From NCBI GenBank assembly GCA_017940385.1, contig JAGAYS010000042.1, positions 1 to 54,900 on the forward strand: DNA of 54,900 nucleotides. The letters are read 5' to 3'. The notes below the pieces were generated by a model that saw nothing but the letters and a program-made list of their open reading frames with translations, searched no databases and was not told the DNA's origin. Of the stretch, positions 33,907 through 43,535 are shown in pieces. Numbering within the stretch: the first letter of the stretch is position 1; each line of letters starts with the position of its first letter. The stretch is from Ruminobacter sp. Lineage in GTDB: Bacteria > Pseudomonadota > Gammaproteobacteria > Enterobacterales > Succinivibrionaceae. The position numbers and the translations under genes are program-made.

Positions 33907-33965
33907 TTATCCGCAGGTAGTATACTGACTGTATTTAAATGCCTGTTCAGGCATTGTTATCCACA
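33907..33965 (+). promoter_or_regulatory. DnaA boxes flanking a palindrome upstream of rnr
   Basis: TTATCCGCA (33907-33915, one mismatch) and the consensus DnaA box TTATCCACA (33957-33965) flank AATGCCTG-TT-CAGGCATT (33938-33955), a perfect 8-bp inverted repeat. A TATACT at 33921-33926 could be a -10 box. The region lies ~250 bases before rnr. This may be a DnaA-linked control region; the remainder of the 33756-34213 gap shows nothing else. Confidence 0.4.
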
Positions 33966-34213
33966 GAACACAAATTACAGTATTCCCTTAAATTATGAAC
34001 AGACCGTAAGGCAATGCGGCTGTTCGCATTAACAGTTTAGACTGCATAAGCCCGGCCGGCACAACGGTGTGTTCGCAGCCGGAATGATAACCCAGTCGTG
34101 ATTCATTGATAAAGATCTGCACGCAAAGTGCGTATCACGGCTTCACCTCGAAACCTGTCAGAAACAGACATGTTTGTATTAACGGCAGAATGAAAAATAA
34201 TATAGAGAAAAGC

Positions 34214-37159
34214 ATGAGCGTGAAAAAAGAATTAGACAAAAAGTTTTCCGGAAAAAAGATTTCCGCGGAAAAGTCCGCGGACGGAGAAAACGTAAAAAAC
34301 AAAAAAATCAGCAGAGAAGTAAAAAATGAAAAATCAAAGACCGGTGCAGCCGAAATTGAAAGCGGCGTAACCGATCTTCTTTCGCTTTATCTCGGAGAAA
34401 AAGTGGCTGTTTCCGCCGCAGCGGAATCTGTTCCGGGAAAGAAAAAGAAGGCAGGCTCTTCAGCACGGAAGGCTGTCGGAGAAAGTGCAGGTTCAAAGAA
34501 GACCGTCAAATCAGGAAAAAAAGGTAAAGATTCAGCCGGCAGTGCTGATGTTAAGACATCCGTAAAACAGGCCGGGGCAGTGAATGCCGTGGACGGAGAC
34601 GCAGAGCTTCGCGAACTTGTTGTATATGCCGCTGAAAGGACCATTATTAAGGCCGGTTTTGATTCCGTTAACGCCTCACTGAATAATCCTGATGAGGCAG
34701 ACGGTGAATATCTGGGAAATCTCAGAAAGATCATCAACAGACAGAGCACTTCCAAAAAGTACGGCCTCACGGAGATTAGAAAGACCTGGTGTGATTTAAC
34801 TGCCGGCAAGATTCTCATCCCGGTGGATCTCGGTGCAAATACAATTGTCCTTCCTGCCGATTCCCTTGATAACGTCGAGGGTAAGGTTGTATATGAATAT
34901 GAGAAGATTGAGGAAGTTGACATCGTTTATTATTCCAAGAAGCTGGAGTCCGTTGAAACAGGCGAAACCAGCATTCTCTATCTTCCCGATGCTACGGTGT
35001 TTCACGGTGATACCGTAAGATGCGTAAGAAACCGCAGGACAGGTATTGCATACTACGTTTCAACGGTGAACTTCCATAATCTTATCCTCGGCCGCTGGCG
35101 CAAGACCAAGGATCGTGCGGTGCTTAATCCGGAGGATCCGCGTTTCGGTCAGCTCCGCTTTGCTTTCAGAAAGCTGTCAGATGTTGACGGCATCGGCATG
35201 GGCAGCATAGTTATCTGCCGTATCGTAAAGAGACATCCGTCAGGTGACTATATTGTGGAGGTCGAACACGACCTTAAGGACGGAGCCCGTCTTGACAGCC
35301 GTATTCAGATTGCTCTTGTGAATAACGGCATTCCTCATGAATGGAATGAGGCCGTGAGAAAGCAGGCTGACAATATTCCAGACGAGGTCCAGGAAAAGGA
35401 TAAGGATGCAAAGAAGCGTGTCGATTTAAGATCGCTCCCTCTCGTGACAATTGACGGTGCCGATGCCAGAGACTTCGATGATGCCGTATACTGTCGAAAG
35501 GAAGGAACTGGATTCAGACTGTTCGTGGCCATTGCCGACGTATCGTTCTACGTACGTAACGGTTCACCGCTCGACAATGAAGCCAAGCACCGCGGAACCT
35601 CAATCTATTTCCCTAATTACGTGGTTCCGATGCTTCCGGAAAAGCTCTCCAACGGCCTGTGTTCCCTCAATCCTCACGTGGACAGACTCTGCATGGTCTG
35701 TGAAATGGAGGTCAGAAAGGGAGGATCCATCGGAGAGTACAGATTCTATCCTGCGGTAATGAACTCACATGCACGTCTCACCTACAGTGAGGTGGCAGCA
35801 GTTCTTGCCGGGGAGGATGTTACCGATCCTGAGATTGTTCCTTTAAAGGAGGATCTGCTGAATCTCTATGCTCTTTATAAGGAGCTCAAGCTTGACAGGG
35901 TTAACCGCGGAGGCATTGAGTTTGAGGGCAGTGAGGTCAGATTCGTGTTTGATGAGAATCAGCAGATTACCGACATTCTTCCGGTCGTGCGTAACGATGC
36001 ACACATGCTGATTGAGGAATGCATGATTGCGGCGAATGTCTGTGCCGCCGACTTTGTTGAAAAGAATAAGGGCTTTACCCTGTTCCGTGTTCATCCGAAG
36101 CCTGCCGCCCTGAAGGTTACGGCATTCAGAAACTTCATTACCCCGTACGGCTTAAGTCTTGACGGCGGTGATGTACCTGAAAGCAGTGATTATGCCGCTT
36201 TTGCGAAAAAGATTGAGAACAATCCGTATAAGGACATTCTGCAGGTGATGATGCTGAGATCCCTTTCTCTTGCCACCTATACGCCTGAGAATGAAGGTCA
36301 CTTCGGTCTGGCTCTGGATCATTATGCTCACTTCACTTCACCAATCAGAAGATATCCGGATTTACAGCTTCACAGGGAAATCAAGTATCTTCTGGGAAAA
36401 ACAGGCGTGTACTCCTCCAGTCTTGTAACCTCCATCGGTGCCAAAAAGTATGAACTGCCTGAACTGACAACACTGTCAGACAGCTGTAATACCACTGAAC
36501 GCCGGGCCGACAAGGTAAGCGGTGAGGTGGAACTGTCTCTTAAGGCTAAGTTTATCGAGAAGTTTATCGGCAGGAATCTTCCGGGAACCGTCGTGAACGT
36601 GACTCCTTTCGGTCTGTTCGTGAAAATCAACAGATTCAACATAGACGGCATGATTCACGTATCGCAGATTTCCGCAAACAACTACATGACCTTTGATGAA
36701 ACCAAAATGCGTCTTGTGGGTGAAAAATCAGGTTTTTCCGTAGGACTAGGTGACGTCATTACAGTTGTCATTACCGATGTCAGCATTGATGACGGGAAGA
36801 TAACCATGATTCCTGCTGCCGGTACCTTCGGCAAGAATAAAGCTTCAATAAACGAAGAGGCAAAGAAGACCGTAAATGAATACATAGGCAGTGACGCGGT
36901 TGATAATGAATCGGTCAACACGGCAGTGAGAAGGTCAATGGCGATTTGGAACAACATTGACGGTCTTGACGATGACCTGATGGATTCCGTTGTCAGTGTC
37001 AGCAGGGTAAAGTCTGCTCCGCATGCCAAAATCAGCGGAAAGCATAAGGCAAAGAGCGGAACTGAAAAGAAATCCGGTTCCGGAAAATCTGGTAAGAAGC
37101 CTGTGAAAAAAGCCGCTAAGAAATCGGCCGGAAAGGCATCCGAAAAGCAGGCCGGATAA
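34214..37159 (+). CDS. rnr: Ribonuclease R with long basic tails
   Basis: About 981 residues from ATG at 34214 (AGAGAAA upstream). In-frame ATGs at 34190 and 34106 are alternatives with weaker sites. RNase R is a processive 3'-5' exoribonuclease that degrades structured RNA. The RNB catalytic motif DGADARDFDDAVY lies at ~412-424 and holds the metal-binding Asp cluster. The cold-shock domains precede it. The S1 domain is at ~785-860 (GTVVNVTPFGLFVKI). Residues 1-~130 are Lys/Ser/Ala-rich low-complexity sequence, and the last ~45 are Lys-rich; E. coli RNase R is 813 aa with a shorter basic tail. It is followed by a terminator rather than directly by rlmB. Confidence 0.93.
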   Translation: MSVKKELDKKFSGKKISAEKSADGENVKNKKISREVKNEKSKTGAAEIESGVTDLLSLYLGEKVAVSAAAESVPGKKKKAGSSARKAVGESAGSKKTVKSGKKGKDSAGSADVKTSVKQAGAVNAVDGDAELRELVVYAAERTIIKAGFDSVNASLNNPDEADGEYLGNLRKIINRQSTSKKYGLTEIRKTWCDLTAGKILIPVDLGANTIVLPADSLDNVEGKVVYEYEKIEEVDIVYYSKKLESVETGETSILYLPDATVFHGDTVRCVRNRRTGIAYYVSTVNFHNLILGRWRKTKDRAVLNPEDPRFGQLRFAFRKLSDVDGIGMGSIVICRIVKRHPSGDYIVEVEHDLKDGARLDSRIQIALVNNGIPHEWNEAVRKQADNIPDEVQEKDKDAKKRVDLRSLPLVTIDGADARDFDDAVYCRKEGTGFRLFVAIADVSFYVRNGSPLDNEAKHRGTSIYFPNYVVPMLPEKLSNGLCSLNPHVDRLCMVCEMEVRKGGSIGEYRFYPAVMNSHARLTYSEVAAVLAGEDVTDPEIVPLKEDLLNLYALYKELKLDRVNRGGIEFEGSEVRFVFDENQQITDILPVVRNDAHMLIEECMIAANVCAADFVEKNKGFTLFRVHPKPAALKVTAFRNFITPYGLSLDGGDVPESSDYAAFAKKIENNPYKDILQVMMLRSLSLATYTPENEGHFGLALDHYAHFTSPIRRYPDLQLHREIKYLLGKTGVYSSSLVTSIGAKKYELPELTTLSDSCNTTERRADKVSGEVELSLKAKFIEKFIGRNLPGTVVNVTPFGLFVKINRFNIDGMIHVSQISANNYMTFDETKMRLVGEKSGFSVGLGDVITVVITDVSIDDGKITMIPAAGTFGKNKASINEEAKKTVNEYIGSDAVDNESVNTAVRRSMAIWNNIDGLDDDLMDSVVSVSRVKSAPHAKISGKHKAKSGTEKKSGSGKSGKKPVKKAAKKSAGKASEKQAG

Positions 37160-37234
37160 TCCCGAGGCCGGCTGTCGTCATTCAGGGGCTGTATCTTCCA
37201 ATATCTGACGTAAACCTGTTTAGCAGGAATACAT

Positions 37235-37269
37235 ATTAAAAAAGAAGGCGGAAAGCCTTCTTTTTTAAT
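37235..37269. terminator. Terminator after rnr
   Basis: AAAAAAGAAGGC and GCCTTCTTTTTT pair around GGAAA, giving T runs on both strands. It lies 76 bases after the rnr stop. Confidence 0.88.
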
Positions 37270-37481
37270 TCTCCAACTACCATATTTGCGGATAAACATC
37301 TTCCAAGTATTGCGTGATCACTTATTTTAAGTACAGGGTTGTACGATTTACCGAATAACATAAGACGTAGCGATCTGTTTTACGTGGAATTATGTTATTA
37401 GGAAACTGATGACGTAATTTTGTTTTTGGAGAAAATAAATTTGATGAAATTATGACATTGCTCCCACAGTTTTATGAGTTG

Positions 37482-37490
37482 TGATATAAT
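37482..37490 (+). promoter_or_regulatory. Extended -10 promoter of aspC
   Basis: TGATATAAT is an extended -10 box (TGn plus perfect TATAAT) without a good -35 at normal spacing. It gives a leader of ~145 bases before aspC. The rest of the 37270-37640 gap shows nothing else. Confidence 0.6.
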
Positions 37491-37640
37491 TATCGCCAAT
37501 TTTGAGTGTCAGCTTTGACCGGGACGTTCCGTGTTCTGTTTCGGTGCATAAATACTGGTATTTGGACCGAAATCAGCAGAGTATGACTTCAGTCGAAAGA
37601 AGAAATAACACAGGTATTTCCTATTTATAAGGGTATAAAC

Positions 37641-38840
37641 ATGTTTTTTGAAAAAATCGTTGCAGCTCCTGCAGATCCTATTCTTGGTTTAACCGAAGAA
37701 TTTAAGAATGATCCACGTACTGATAAGATTAACCTCGGTGTAGGTATCTACAAGACCAATGAAGGCGTAACTCCAATTCTTAAGTGTGTTAAGAAGGCTG
37801 AAGAAATCATTCTTAAGGAAGAAACCACCAAGAGCTACTTACCAATCGTTGGTACTCCTGAATACGGTAAGCTTGTTAGGGAACTCGTTTTCGGTGCTGA
37901 CAGCGAAGTTATCGCTTCAGATCGCGCACGTACCACTCAGGCTCCAGGCGGTACCGGTGCCTTAAGAGTAGGTGCTGACTTCTTAAAGCAGCAGAACGTA
38001 ACTGCCAAGATCTGGATTTCTGACCCAACCTGGGCTAACCACTTCCAGGTATTCGGCAAGGCAGGTCTTGAAACTGCTAAGTACAGATACTATGACAAGA
38101 ACACCCGTGCCCTCGATTTCGAAGGTATGAAGGCAGACCTTAAGAATGCAAAGGCCGGTGATGCAGTTCTTCTCCATGCATGTTGCCACAATCCATCAGG
38201 TATGGATCCTAACGCTGCTCAGTGGGAAGAACTTGCCAAGCTCGTTGCTGAACTCAAGCTTCTTCCATTCTTTGATTTCGCTTACCAGGGCTTCGGTAAC
38301 GGTATTGAAGAAGATGCTTTCGGTATCCGTACTTTCCTTAAGTACAACAAGGAAGTTCTCGTAGCAAGCTCATTCTCAAAGAACTTCGGTCTCTACAACG
38401 AACGTATCGGTGCCTTAACCGTTGTTTCAGCTGATAAGGAAACCGCTGACCGCGTATTCTCTCAGGTTAAGATTGCAGTTCGTGCAAACATTTCAAATCC
38501 TCCAGCTCACGGTGCAAAGATTGTTACCACCGTTCTTTCAAACCCAGAACTTCGTGCTGAATGGGTTGCTGAAGTTGCTGAAATGCGTGACCGTATCAAG
38601 AACATGCGTGAACTCTTCGTATCAAAGCTCAACGCTTTAGGCTGTGCAGTTGATTTCAGCTTCATCAACACCCAGTACGGTATGTTCTCATTCTCTGGTT
38701 TATCTCCTGAACAGGTTGCAACCTTAAAGAAGGACTACGGTATTTACATGGTTGGTAACGGCCGTATCAGCGTTGCAGGTATCACTACCTCTAACATTGA
38801 TGCTTTATGTAAGGCTATTTACGAAGTTCTTCAGAAGTAA
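37641..38840 (+). CDS. aspC: Aspartate (aromatic) aminotransferase
   Basis: 399 residues, like E. coli AspC (396). A class I PLP aminotransferase interconverting aspartate/2-oxoglutarate and oxaloacetate/glutamate. Visible motifs are INLGVGIYKT near the N-terminus, SDPTWANH, HNPSGMDP, DFAYQGFG, the PLP-lysine motif SSFSKNFGLYNERIG with Lys247, and the C-terminal GRISVAGI. It has an AAGGG ribosome site. Codon use is strongly biased (AAG Lys, GGT Gly, CGT Arg), as in the ribosomal genes here, implying high expression. It lies between rnr and rlmB, which are neighbours in E. coli. Activity toward tyrosine cannot be excluded. Confidence 0.93.
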   Translation: MFFEKIVAAPADPILGLTEEFKNDPRTDKINLGVGIYKTNEGVTPILKCVKKAEEIILKEETTKSYLPIVGTPEYGKLVRELVFGADSEVIASDRARTTQAPGGTGALRVGADFLKQQNVTAKIWISDPTWANHFQVFGKAGLETAKYRYYDKNTRALDFEGMKADLKNAKAGDAVLLHACCHNPSGMDPNAAQWEELAKLVAELKLLPFFDFAYQGFGNGIEEDAFGIRTFLKYNKEVLVASSFSKNFGLYNERIGALTVVSADKETADRVFSQVKIAVRANISNPPAHGAKIVTTVLSNPELRAEWVAEVAEMRDRIKNMRELFVSKLNALGCAVDFSFINTQYGMFSFSGLSPEQVATLKKDYGIYMVGNGRISVAGITTSNIDALCKAIYEVLQK

Positions 38841-38883
38841 CAGTCTGACAGAAATTTACCGGAATTAAACCGGTAAAGCTTCA

Positions 38884-38915
38884 AATCCGCCGATCAGATT
38901 CCTGATCGGCGGATT
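38884..38915 (+). terminator. Terminator after aspC
   Basis: AATCCGCCGATCAG (38884-38897) and CTGATCGGCGGATT (38902-38915) form a 14-bp stem with a 4-base loop, 43 bases past the stop. The T tail is weak. Confidence 0.75.
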
Positions 38916-39096
38916 GTATATATGTAAATGCATTTGTAATTTTTCAGCTTCTCATGACTGAAACGAATGGATTTACATATGTATCCGGCAGGTTTGAGTG
39001 TTTTAAACGTCAACTCGTGCCATGTGTTTTTCGTATGTCGGAGGCTCTAATGGTAATCCGACAGATTGAAAGCTCTCTTTTTTTCCAGGAGATGTT

Positions 39097-39849
39097 ATGA
39101 GTAGTAAAAATGAATATGTATACGGAGTTCATGCCGTAAGTGCCCTTATTGAGAATGAGCCTGAAAGAATTATCGAGGTGTATGTTCTTAAGGGGCGTGA
39201 TGATGCCAGACTGCATGCAGTGGTAACTGCTCTGAACACACTGGGCATTACCGTCAATCAGGTTAACAGAAAGACTCTTGACGACAAGGTTTTCGGCGGA
39301 GTTCATCAGGGGGTTGTTGCCCGTGTTAAGAGTGCCAAAATGCTTGGCGATTATGAACTTAATGAATTCCTCGACAAAACTGAAACCCCGTTTCTGCTCA
39401 TTCTGGATAATGTTACCGACGTGCATAATCTCGGTGCATGTCTGAGAAGCTGTGACGGCGCAGGTGTCAACGCACTGATTACGTCAAAGGATAAGAGTGC
39501 CTCCCTTACCGCTGCCGCCAAAAAGGTTGCATGCGGTGCGGCTGAAAGCGTACCTGTATTCTACGTTACCAATCTTGCCAGAACCATGAAGGAATTACAG
39601 GACAGATTCATCAGAATCATCGGTACCGCAGGTGAAACTGACAAGGTGATTTACGATGCCGACCTGACCGGCCCTCTGGCCCTTGTCATGGGTGCGGAAG
39701 ATACCGGCATGAGAAGACTTACCAGGGAAAACTGTGACGAACTGGTTAAGTTACCGATGCTCGGCAAGGTAACCAGCCTTAACGTTTCCGTTGCTACTGG
39801 CGTATGTTTGTACGAAGCCTTAAGACAGAGAATGTTAAAGAGCAGATAA
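39097..39849 (+). CDS. rlmB: 23S rRNA 2'-O-methyltransferase RlmB
   Basis: 250 residues, close to E. coli RlmB (243). A SpoU/TrmH (SPOUT) enzyme that methylates the 2'-O of G2251 in 23S rRNA. The N-terminal substrate-binding domain has [14 protein letters not shown] and [11 protein letters not shown]. The SPOUT motifs are [18 protein letters not shown] (motif 1, with Asn and Arg), [16 protein letters not shown] (motif 2), and [27 protein letters not shown] (motif 3). The ribosome site is CAGGAG. In E. coli it directly follows rnr; here aspC lies between. Confidence 0.95.
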   Translation: MSSKNEYVYGVHAVSALIENEPERIIEVYVLKGRDDARLHAVVTALNTLGITVNQVNRKTLDDKVFGGVHQGVVARVKSAKMLGDYELNEFLDKTETPFLLILDNVTDVHNLGACLRSCDGAGVNALITSKDKSASLTAAAKKVACGAAESVPVFYVTNLARTMKELQDRFIRIIGTAGETDKVIYDADLTGPLALVMGAEDTGMRRLTRENCDELVKLPMLGKVTSLNVSVATGVCLYEALRQRMLKSR

Positions 39850-39898
39850 ATTATCCATTCCGGATATCCGTGAGGATATGATTTAGAGTTGAAATGAA

Positions 39899-39943
39899 AG
39901 AACCTCATACCCAGGATTAGGGTATGAGGTTCTCTTTATTTGG
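39899..39943. terminator. Shared terminator of rlmB and the transporter gene
   Basis: AGAACCTCATACCC (39899-39912) and GGGTATGAGGTTCT (39920-39933) form a 14-bp stem between converging genes, with a T-rich tail on the plus strand. Confidence 0.85.
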
Positions 39944-39967
39944 GACTCCTAAAGGAGACTCCCAGCA

Positions 39968-41446
39968 TTACATCAGACTGATTATGTAGAGCAGGACAAA
40001 AGACATAAGCATGCAGAGAACACTGACAATGCCGCCGGCTTTAATCATGTCAATGTTTTTGATTTTGCCTGTTGCATAAGCCAGAGCATTTGGCGGGGTG
40101 CTGATTGGCAATGTCATGGCAAAGGACAGAGCAAGGGCAATGAACATCAGTGAGTATGACATGTCTATGCCGGTATTGATGCTCGGACTTGAAAGCACGG
40201 CCACGGCGATAGGAATAAGAAGATTGGCTGCAGCGGTGTTGGATATGAAGTTTGATAGAATCCAGCCGATTACGGCAATGGCTCCGACAATCATGAGTCC
40301 GGAGAAGGAACTGTAGTCAACCATGTTTGCCAGCTGCGCGGCAAGTCCGGTGGTTTCCAGGGCGTTACCGATGGCAATACCGCCTGCAATGAGCCAGATT
40401 ACGTCCCAGTTCATGGTCTTGATGTCCTGTGCCTTGATGATGCCGGTACAGGTGAAGGCGATGAGAGGAAGGATGGCCACAATGTAGCTGTTGATGCCGT
40501 GAAGTTTTTCAGTCATCCACAGAAGAATCGTGATGGAGAAACATATGTAGACGAAGATGGACTTCCAGTCGGTATTGAATTTTGACTTTATTTCAAGCGA
40601 GATTTCCTTGGAACTGAACGGGAACAGAAATTTGAGCAGGAACCAGGTCGCGATAATGCAGATTACGGCCAGAGGGAACCCGATACTCATCCACTTTACG
40701 AAGCTGATGGCGTGTTCTCCGTGAAGGAAACCCAGGGCTATGGCGTTCGGCGGAGTGCCCACGGGAGTGGCTATGCCGCCAACGTTTGCGGCAAACGGCA
40801 CTGCAAGAATCAGAGCCTTGATGCCTTTGTCTTCGGCTTTAACGGAGGCAAACACCGGAGCCATCATGGACAGCATCATAACCGTGGTGGCGGTATTGCT
40901 CATGAACATGGCGAAAAATCCGGTTACGCACATAACACCGAGCATGACCAGATTTGGTTTTTTACCGAATGGTTTAAGCAGTACTCTGGCCAGATTTATG
41001 TCCAGCTTATATTTGGTTGAGGCTATGGCCAGGGCGAAACCTCCGAGAAACAGGATGATTACCGGTGAGCTGAAACTGTTAAAGACGGATTTGTAGCTCA
41101 GCAGATGCTCCCCGTCCACCGATTTCAGATAATTCTTTATCGGCGTTATTGCTCCGTCAGATGCCAAAAGACACAGAGACCCGATAATGGAAAGCGAAGT
41201 CGCATAAACCGGCATTGGTTCCAATATCCACAACAGTGCCGCCGCAACAAAGACGGACATGGTGATGTTCTGAACCGGAGTGAACGGCAGGGCCTGTGGA
41301 AAAATCATAGGCAGACAGTAGCAGACCAGGGTGACAAGTAAGATAAAGCCGACTTTAATTGTTTTAATCTTCCTTATTCTTTTTTCAAGCTGCTCAGTCT
41401 TCGGAAGTTCCGGCTCTTCAGGTTGGGTGTTTTTACGAGTAAGCAT
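39968..41446 (-). CDS. SLC13/DASS family sodium-coupled anion transporter
   Basis: 492 residues with about 11-12 membrane helices after a charged N-terminus (1-30). The two-fold DASS repeat is clear: SNTATTVMM with GTPPNAIALG in the first half, and SNTAAANLLIP with STPPNALAYA in the second. These SNT-type motifs bind sodium and carboxylate. Members carry succinate, fumarate, malate or citrate, so a C4-dicarboxylate role is likely; sulfate cannot be excluded. GGAG precedes the start. It is convergent with rlmB and divergent from the rpsF operon, with no metabolic partner genes adjacent. Confidence 0.88.
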   Translation of the reverse strand: MLTRKNTQPEEPELPKTEQLEKRIRKIKTIKVGFILLVTLVCYCLPMIFPQALPFTPVQNITMSVFVAAALLWILEPMPVYATSLSIIGSLCLLASDGAITPIKNYLKSVDGEHLLSYKSVFNSFSSPVIILFLGGFALAIASTKYKLDINLARVLLKPFGKKPNLVMLGVMCVTGFFAMFMSNTATTVMMLSMMAPVFASVKAEDKGIKALILAVPFAANVGGIATPVGTPPNAIALGFLHGEHAISFVKWMSIGFPLAVICIIATWFLLKFLFPFSSKEISLEIKSKFNTDWKSIFVYICFSITILLWMTEKLHGINSYIVAILPLIAFTCTGIIKAQDIKTMNWDVIWLIAGGIAIGNALETTGLAAQLANMVDYSSFSGLMIVGAIAVIGWILSNFISNTAAANLLIPIAVAVLSSPSINTGIDMSYSLMFIALALSFAMTLPISTPPNALAYATGKIKNIDMIKAGGIVSVLCMLMSFVLLYIISLM

Positions 41447-41730
41447 GTTGTACTCCGTTAATGCTATTTATAATTATTCTTATTCTTATGACACGGCATG
41501 ATTTATTTGAATCGATCCGCCGTAACCGGTTTGCGTACGGGGACTGAAATTCAAATGACGCTGGGTGCTTTGTCTATGCCGGATGATGAATATTCTACTG
41601 TTCATGTACCGTTTAAGATATAGACAGATACCATTCTTGCGATACTGTTATAATATTTGATCCGATTTAATATACAGTGCTCACATTATTGACAGTTGCA
41701 GACGGATATGCGTACTGTACAAATTTTCGC

Positions 41731-41759
41731 TTGCTTAATTTTCAATAAATCTATATAAT
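41731..41759 (+). promoter_or_regulatory. rpsF operon promoter
   Basis: TTGCTT (41731-41736) and TATAAT (41754-41759) are 17 bases apart. The predicted leader is about 83 bases. The rest of the 41447-41849 gap shows nothing further. Confidence 0.75.
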
Positions 41760-41771
41760 TCGCACCGTTTA

Positions 41772-41813
41772 CCGGTCAAAACATTTCGTTCCTTGCCTTA
41801 AAGATCAGACCGG
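41772..41813 (+). promoter_or_regulatory. Leader hairpin of rpsF, possible S6:S18 site
   Basis: CCGGTC (41772-41777) and GACCGG (41808-41813) can close a stem in the rpsF leader. In many bacteria S6:S18 represses this operon through a leader hairpin. The fit to that RNA motif was not verified. Confidence 0.35.
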
Positions 41814-41849
41814 AATCTAAGAGGCTAATTAACCGTAAGGGGCATTTAA

Positions 41850-42245
41850 ATGCGTCATTATGAAATTGTGTTCCTGGTTCATCCAGACCAGTCAGAACAG
41901 GTTGCTAGCATGACTGACCGTTGCGTTAGCATCATCGAAGCCGCCGGTGGTAAGATCAACCGTCGTGAAGACTGGGGCCGTCGTCCACTCGCTTATCACA
42001 TCGACAAGCTTTCTAAGGCTCACTACGTTCTTTTAAACGTAGAAGCTGAACAGTCAGCAATTGATGAAATCGAAAACCGTTTCCGTTACAACGATGCTGT
42101 TCTTCGTTACCTCATCACTCGCGTAAAGAAGGCATTCACTGAACCTTCACCAATCATGAAGTCAATGGAAGCTCACCGCAATGCTCGTGACAACCGTGAA
42201 GAACGTGTTGAAAACAAAGTTGCCGTAGCTGCTGATGCTGAATAA
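41850..42245 (+). CDS. rpsF: 30S ribosomal protein S6
   Basis: 131 residues, as in E. coli. S6 binds the 30S platform together with S18. The family start [18 protein letters not shown] and [27 protein letters not shown] are unmistakable. The C-terminal tail is charged. The ribosome site is AAGGGG. First gene of rpsF-rpsR-rplI, with highly biased codons. Confidence 0.98.
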   Translation: MRHYEIVFLVHPDQSEQVASMTDRCVSIIEAAGGKINRREDWGRRPLAYHIDKLSKAHYVLLNVEAEQSAIDEIENRFRYNDAVLRYLITRVKKAFTEPSPIMKSMEAHRNARDNREERVENKVAVAADAE

Positions 42246-42256
42246 GGAGAAATCAC

Positions 42257-42499
42257 ATGGCTTATTTTCGTCGTCGCAAGTTCTGCCGTTTCACTGCTGA
42301 AAAGGTAGATGAAATCGATTACAAGGATACCGCAACCTTAAAGAACTACATCACTGAATCATGCAAGATTGTACCAAGCCGCATCACCGGCACCAGTGCA
42401 AAGTACCAGCGTCAGCTTGCTGTAGCTATTAAGCGTGCACGTTACTTGGCTTTATTACCTTACACTGATTTACATAGCACTGCTAGTAAGATTAAGTAA
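42257..42499 (+). CDS. rpsR: 30S ribosomal protein S18
   Basis: 80 residues. Typical S18: [13 protein letters not shown] at the N-terminus and [29 protein letters not shown] in the core. It dimerises with S6. It starts 11 bases after rpsF with a perfect AAGGAG site. The primosomal gene priB, which lies between rpsF and rpsR in E. coli, is absent. Confidence 0.98.
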   Translation: MAYFRRRKFCRFTAEKVDEIDYKDTATLKNYITESCKIVPSRITGTSAKYQRQLAVAIKRARYLALLPYTDLHSTASKIK

Positions 42500-42540
42500 G
42501 GCCTAACTCTATTTTTTAATTTTTTAACCGAGGAAAGGTA

Positions 42541-42993
42541 ATGGAAGTTATTCTTCTTGATAAGATTGCTCACTTAGGCAGTCTCGGTGATAAGGTAAAG
42601 GTTAAGAGCGGTTTCGCCCGTAACTATCTTATCCCTCAGAAAAAGGCCGTTATGGCTACTAAGGAAAACCTGGCTAAGTTCGAAGCTCAGCGCGCTGAGT
42701 TAGAAAAGAAGTTAGCTGCTGATTTAGCTGCTGCTCAGGAACGCGGTGCTAAGCTCGATGCTTTAGAAACCGTAACCATCGCTGCTAAAGCAGGTGATGA
42801 AGGTAAATTATTCGGTTCTATCGGTACTCGTGACATTTCTGATGCAATCACTGCAGCAGGTGTTGAAGTTAAGAAGAGCGAAATTCGTTTATCTGAAGGT
42901 GTTTTAAGATCTGTTGGTGAATATGAAATCACCGTATCTTTACACCCAGACGTTAAGTCAACCCTCAAGGTTGTTATCGTTGCTGAAAAGTAA
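42541..42993 (+). CDS. rplI: 50S ribosomal protein L9
   Basis: 150 residues. The N-terminal RNA-binding domain has [21 protein letters not shown] and the signature [15 protein letters not shown] long connecting helix is followed by the C-terminal domain ([15 protein letters not shown]). The start has AGGAAAGG. It is the last gene of the operon, with a strong terminator 34 bases later. Confidence 0.98.
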   Translation: MEVILLDKIAHLGSLGDKVKVKSGFARNYLIPQKKAVMATKENLAKFEAQRAELEKKLAADLAAAQERGAKLDALETVTIAAKAGDEGKLFGSIGTRDISDAITAAGVEVKKSEIRLSEGVLRSVGEYEITVSLHPDVKSTLKVVIVAEK

Positions 42994-43026
42994 TTCGTAA
43001 GAATTAAATTTTCTTAATCACAATTC

Positions 43027-43057
43027 AAGAAGGTGCCGCAAGGCACCTTCTTTTTTT
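43027..43057 (+). terminator. Terminator of the ribosomal operon
   Basis: AAGAAGGTGCC (43027-43037), loop GCAA, GGCACCTTCTT (43042-43052), then T7. A textbook intrinsic terminator. Confidence 0.95.
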
Positions 43058-43339
43058 GTCGTTCATGTTTTTTCCGTTATTCTTTAAGATTTTTCTTTTT
43101 CGGTGTCGTTTTTAACTGAAGTTTAATGCGTGCAGTCATTCATATTCTTCGGTGTAATCCGGTAACTTTAACAGGTTTTGAAGCCGTTATCAGATAAATT
43201 AACATTCTCAACTTAAAATAAAAGCTCTGTTGCCTGCACTTTCATCAGCTGCCTGATGAATTTCGAAAAATTGCGTGGTTTCTATCGGGCTAACATGGGG
43301 CAATGAAAGTGTAGGTAAAAACAAAGATATAAAATATAT

Positions 43340-43368
43340 TTGTATTATGAATAAAAACAGGATATATT
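43340..43368 (+). promoter_or_regulatory. Candidate recC promoter
   Basis: TTGTAT (43340-43345) and TATATT (43363-43368) are 17 bases apart, giving a leader of ~160 bases before recC. Nothing else is recognised in the 43058-43535 gap. Confidence 0.5.
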
Positions 43369-43535
43369 ATTCTGATGCCTGAGGTCACGCAATCATGCAT
43401 AACCAGCTTAAATCCGGTTGTTTGAAAATCTTCTGTTTAATTTAAATGCAGGATGCCTGCCAGGAAAACACAGGATTAAGGTTTTATGAGACTTGGACAT
43501 GTCAATAAACACATTACGATATCGGGAGAATAAAG

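Noticed and set aside
33845-33965. Chromosomal replication origin
   Set aside because: Only one consensus DnaA box and few GATC sites, and no dnaA, dnaN or mnmG neighbours.
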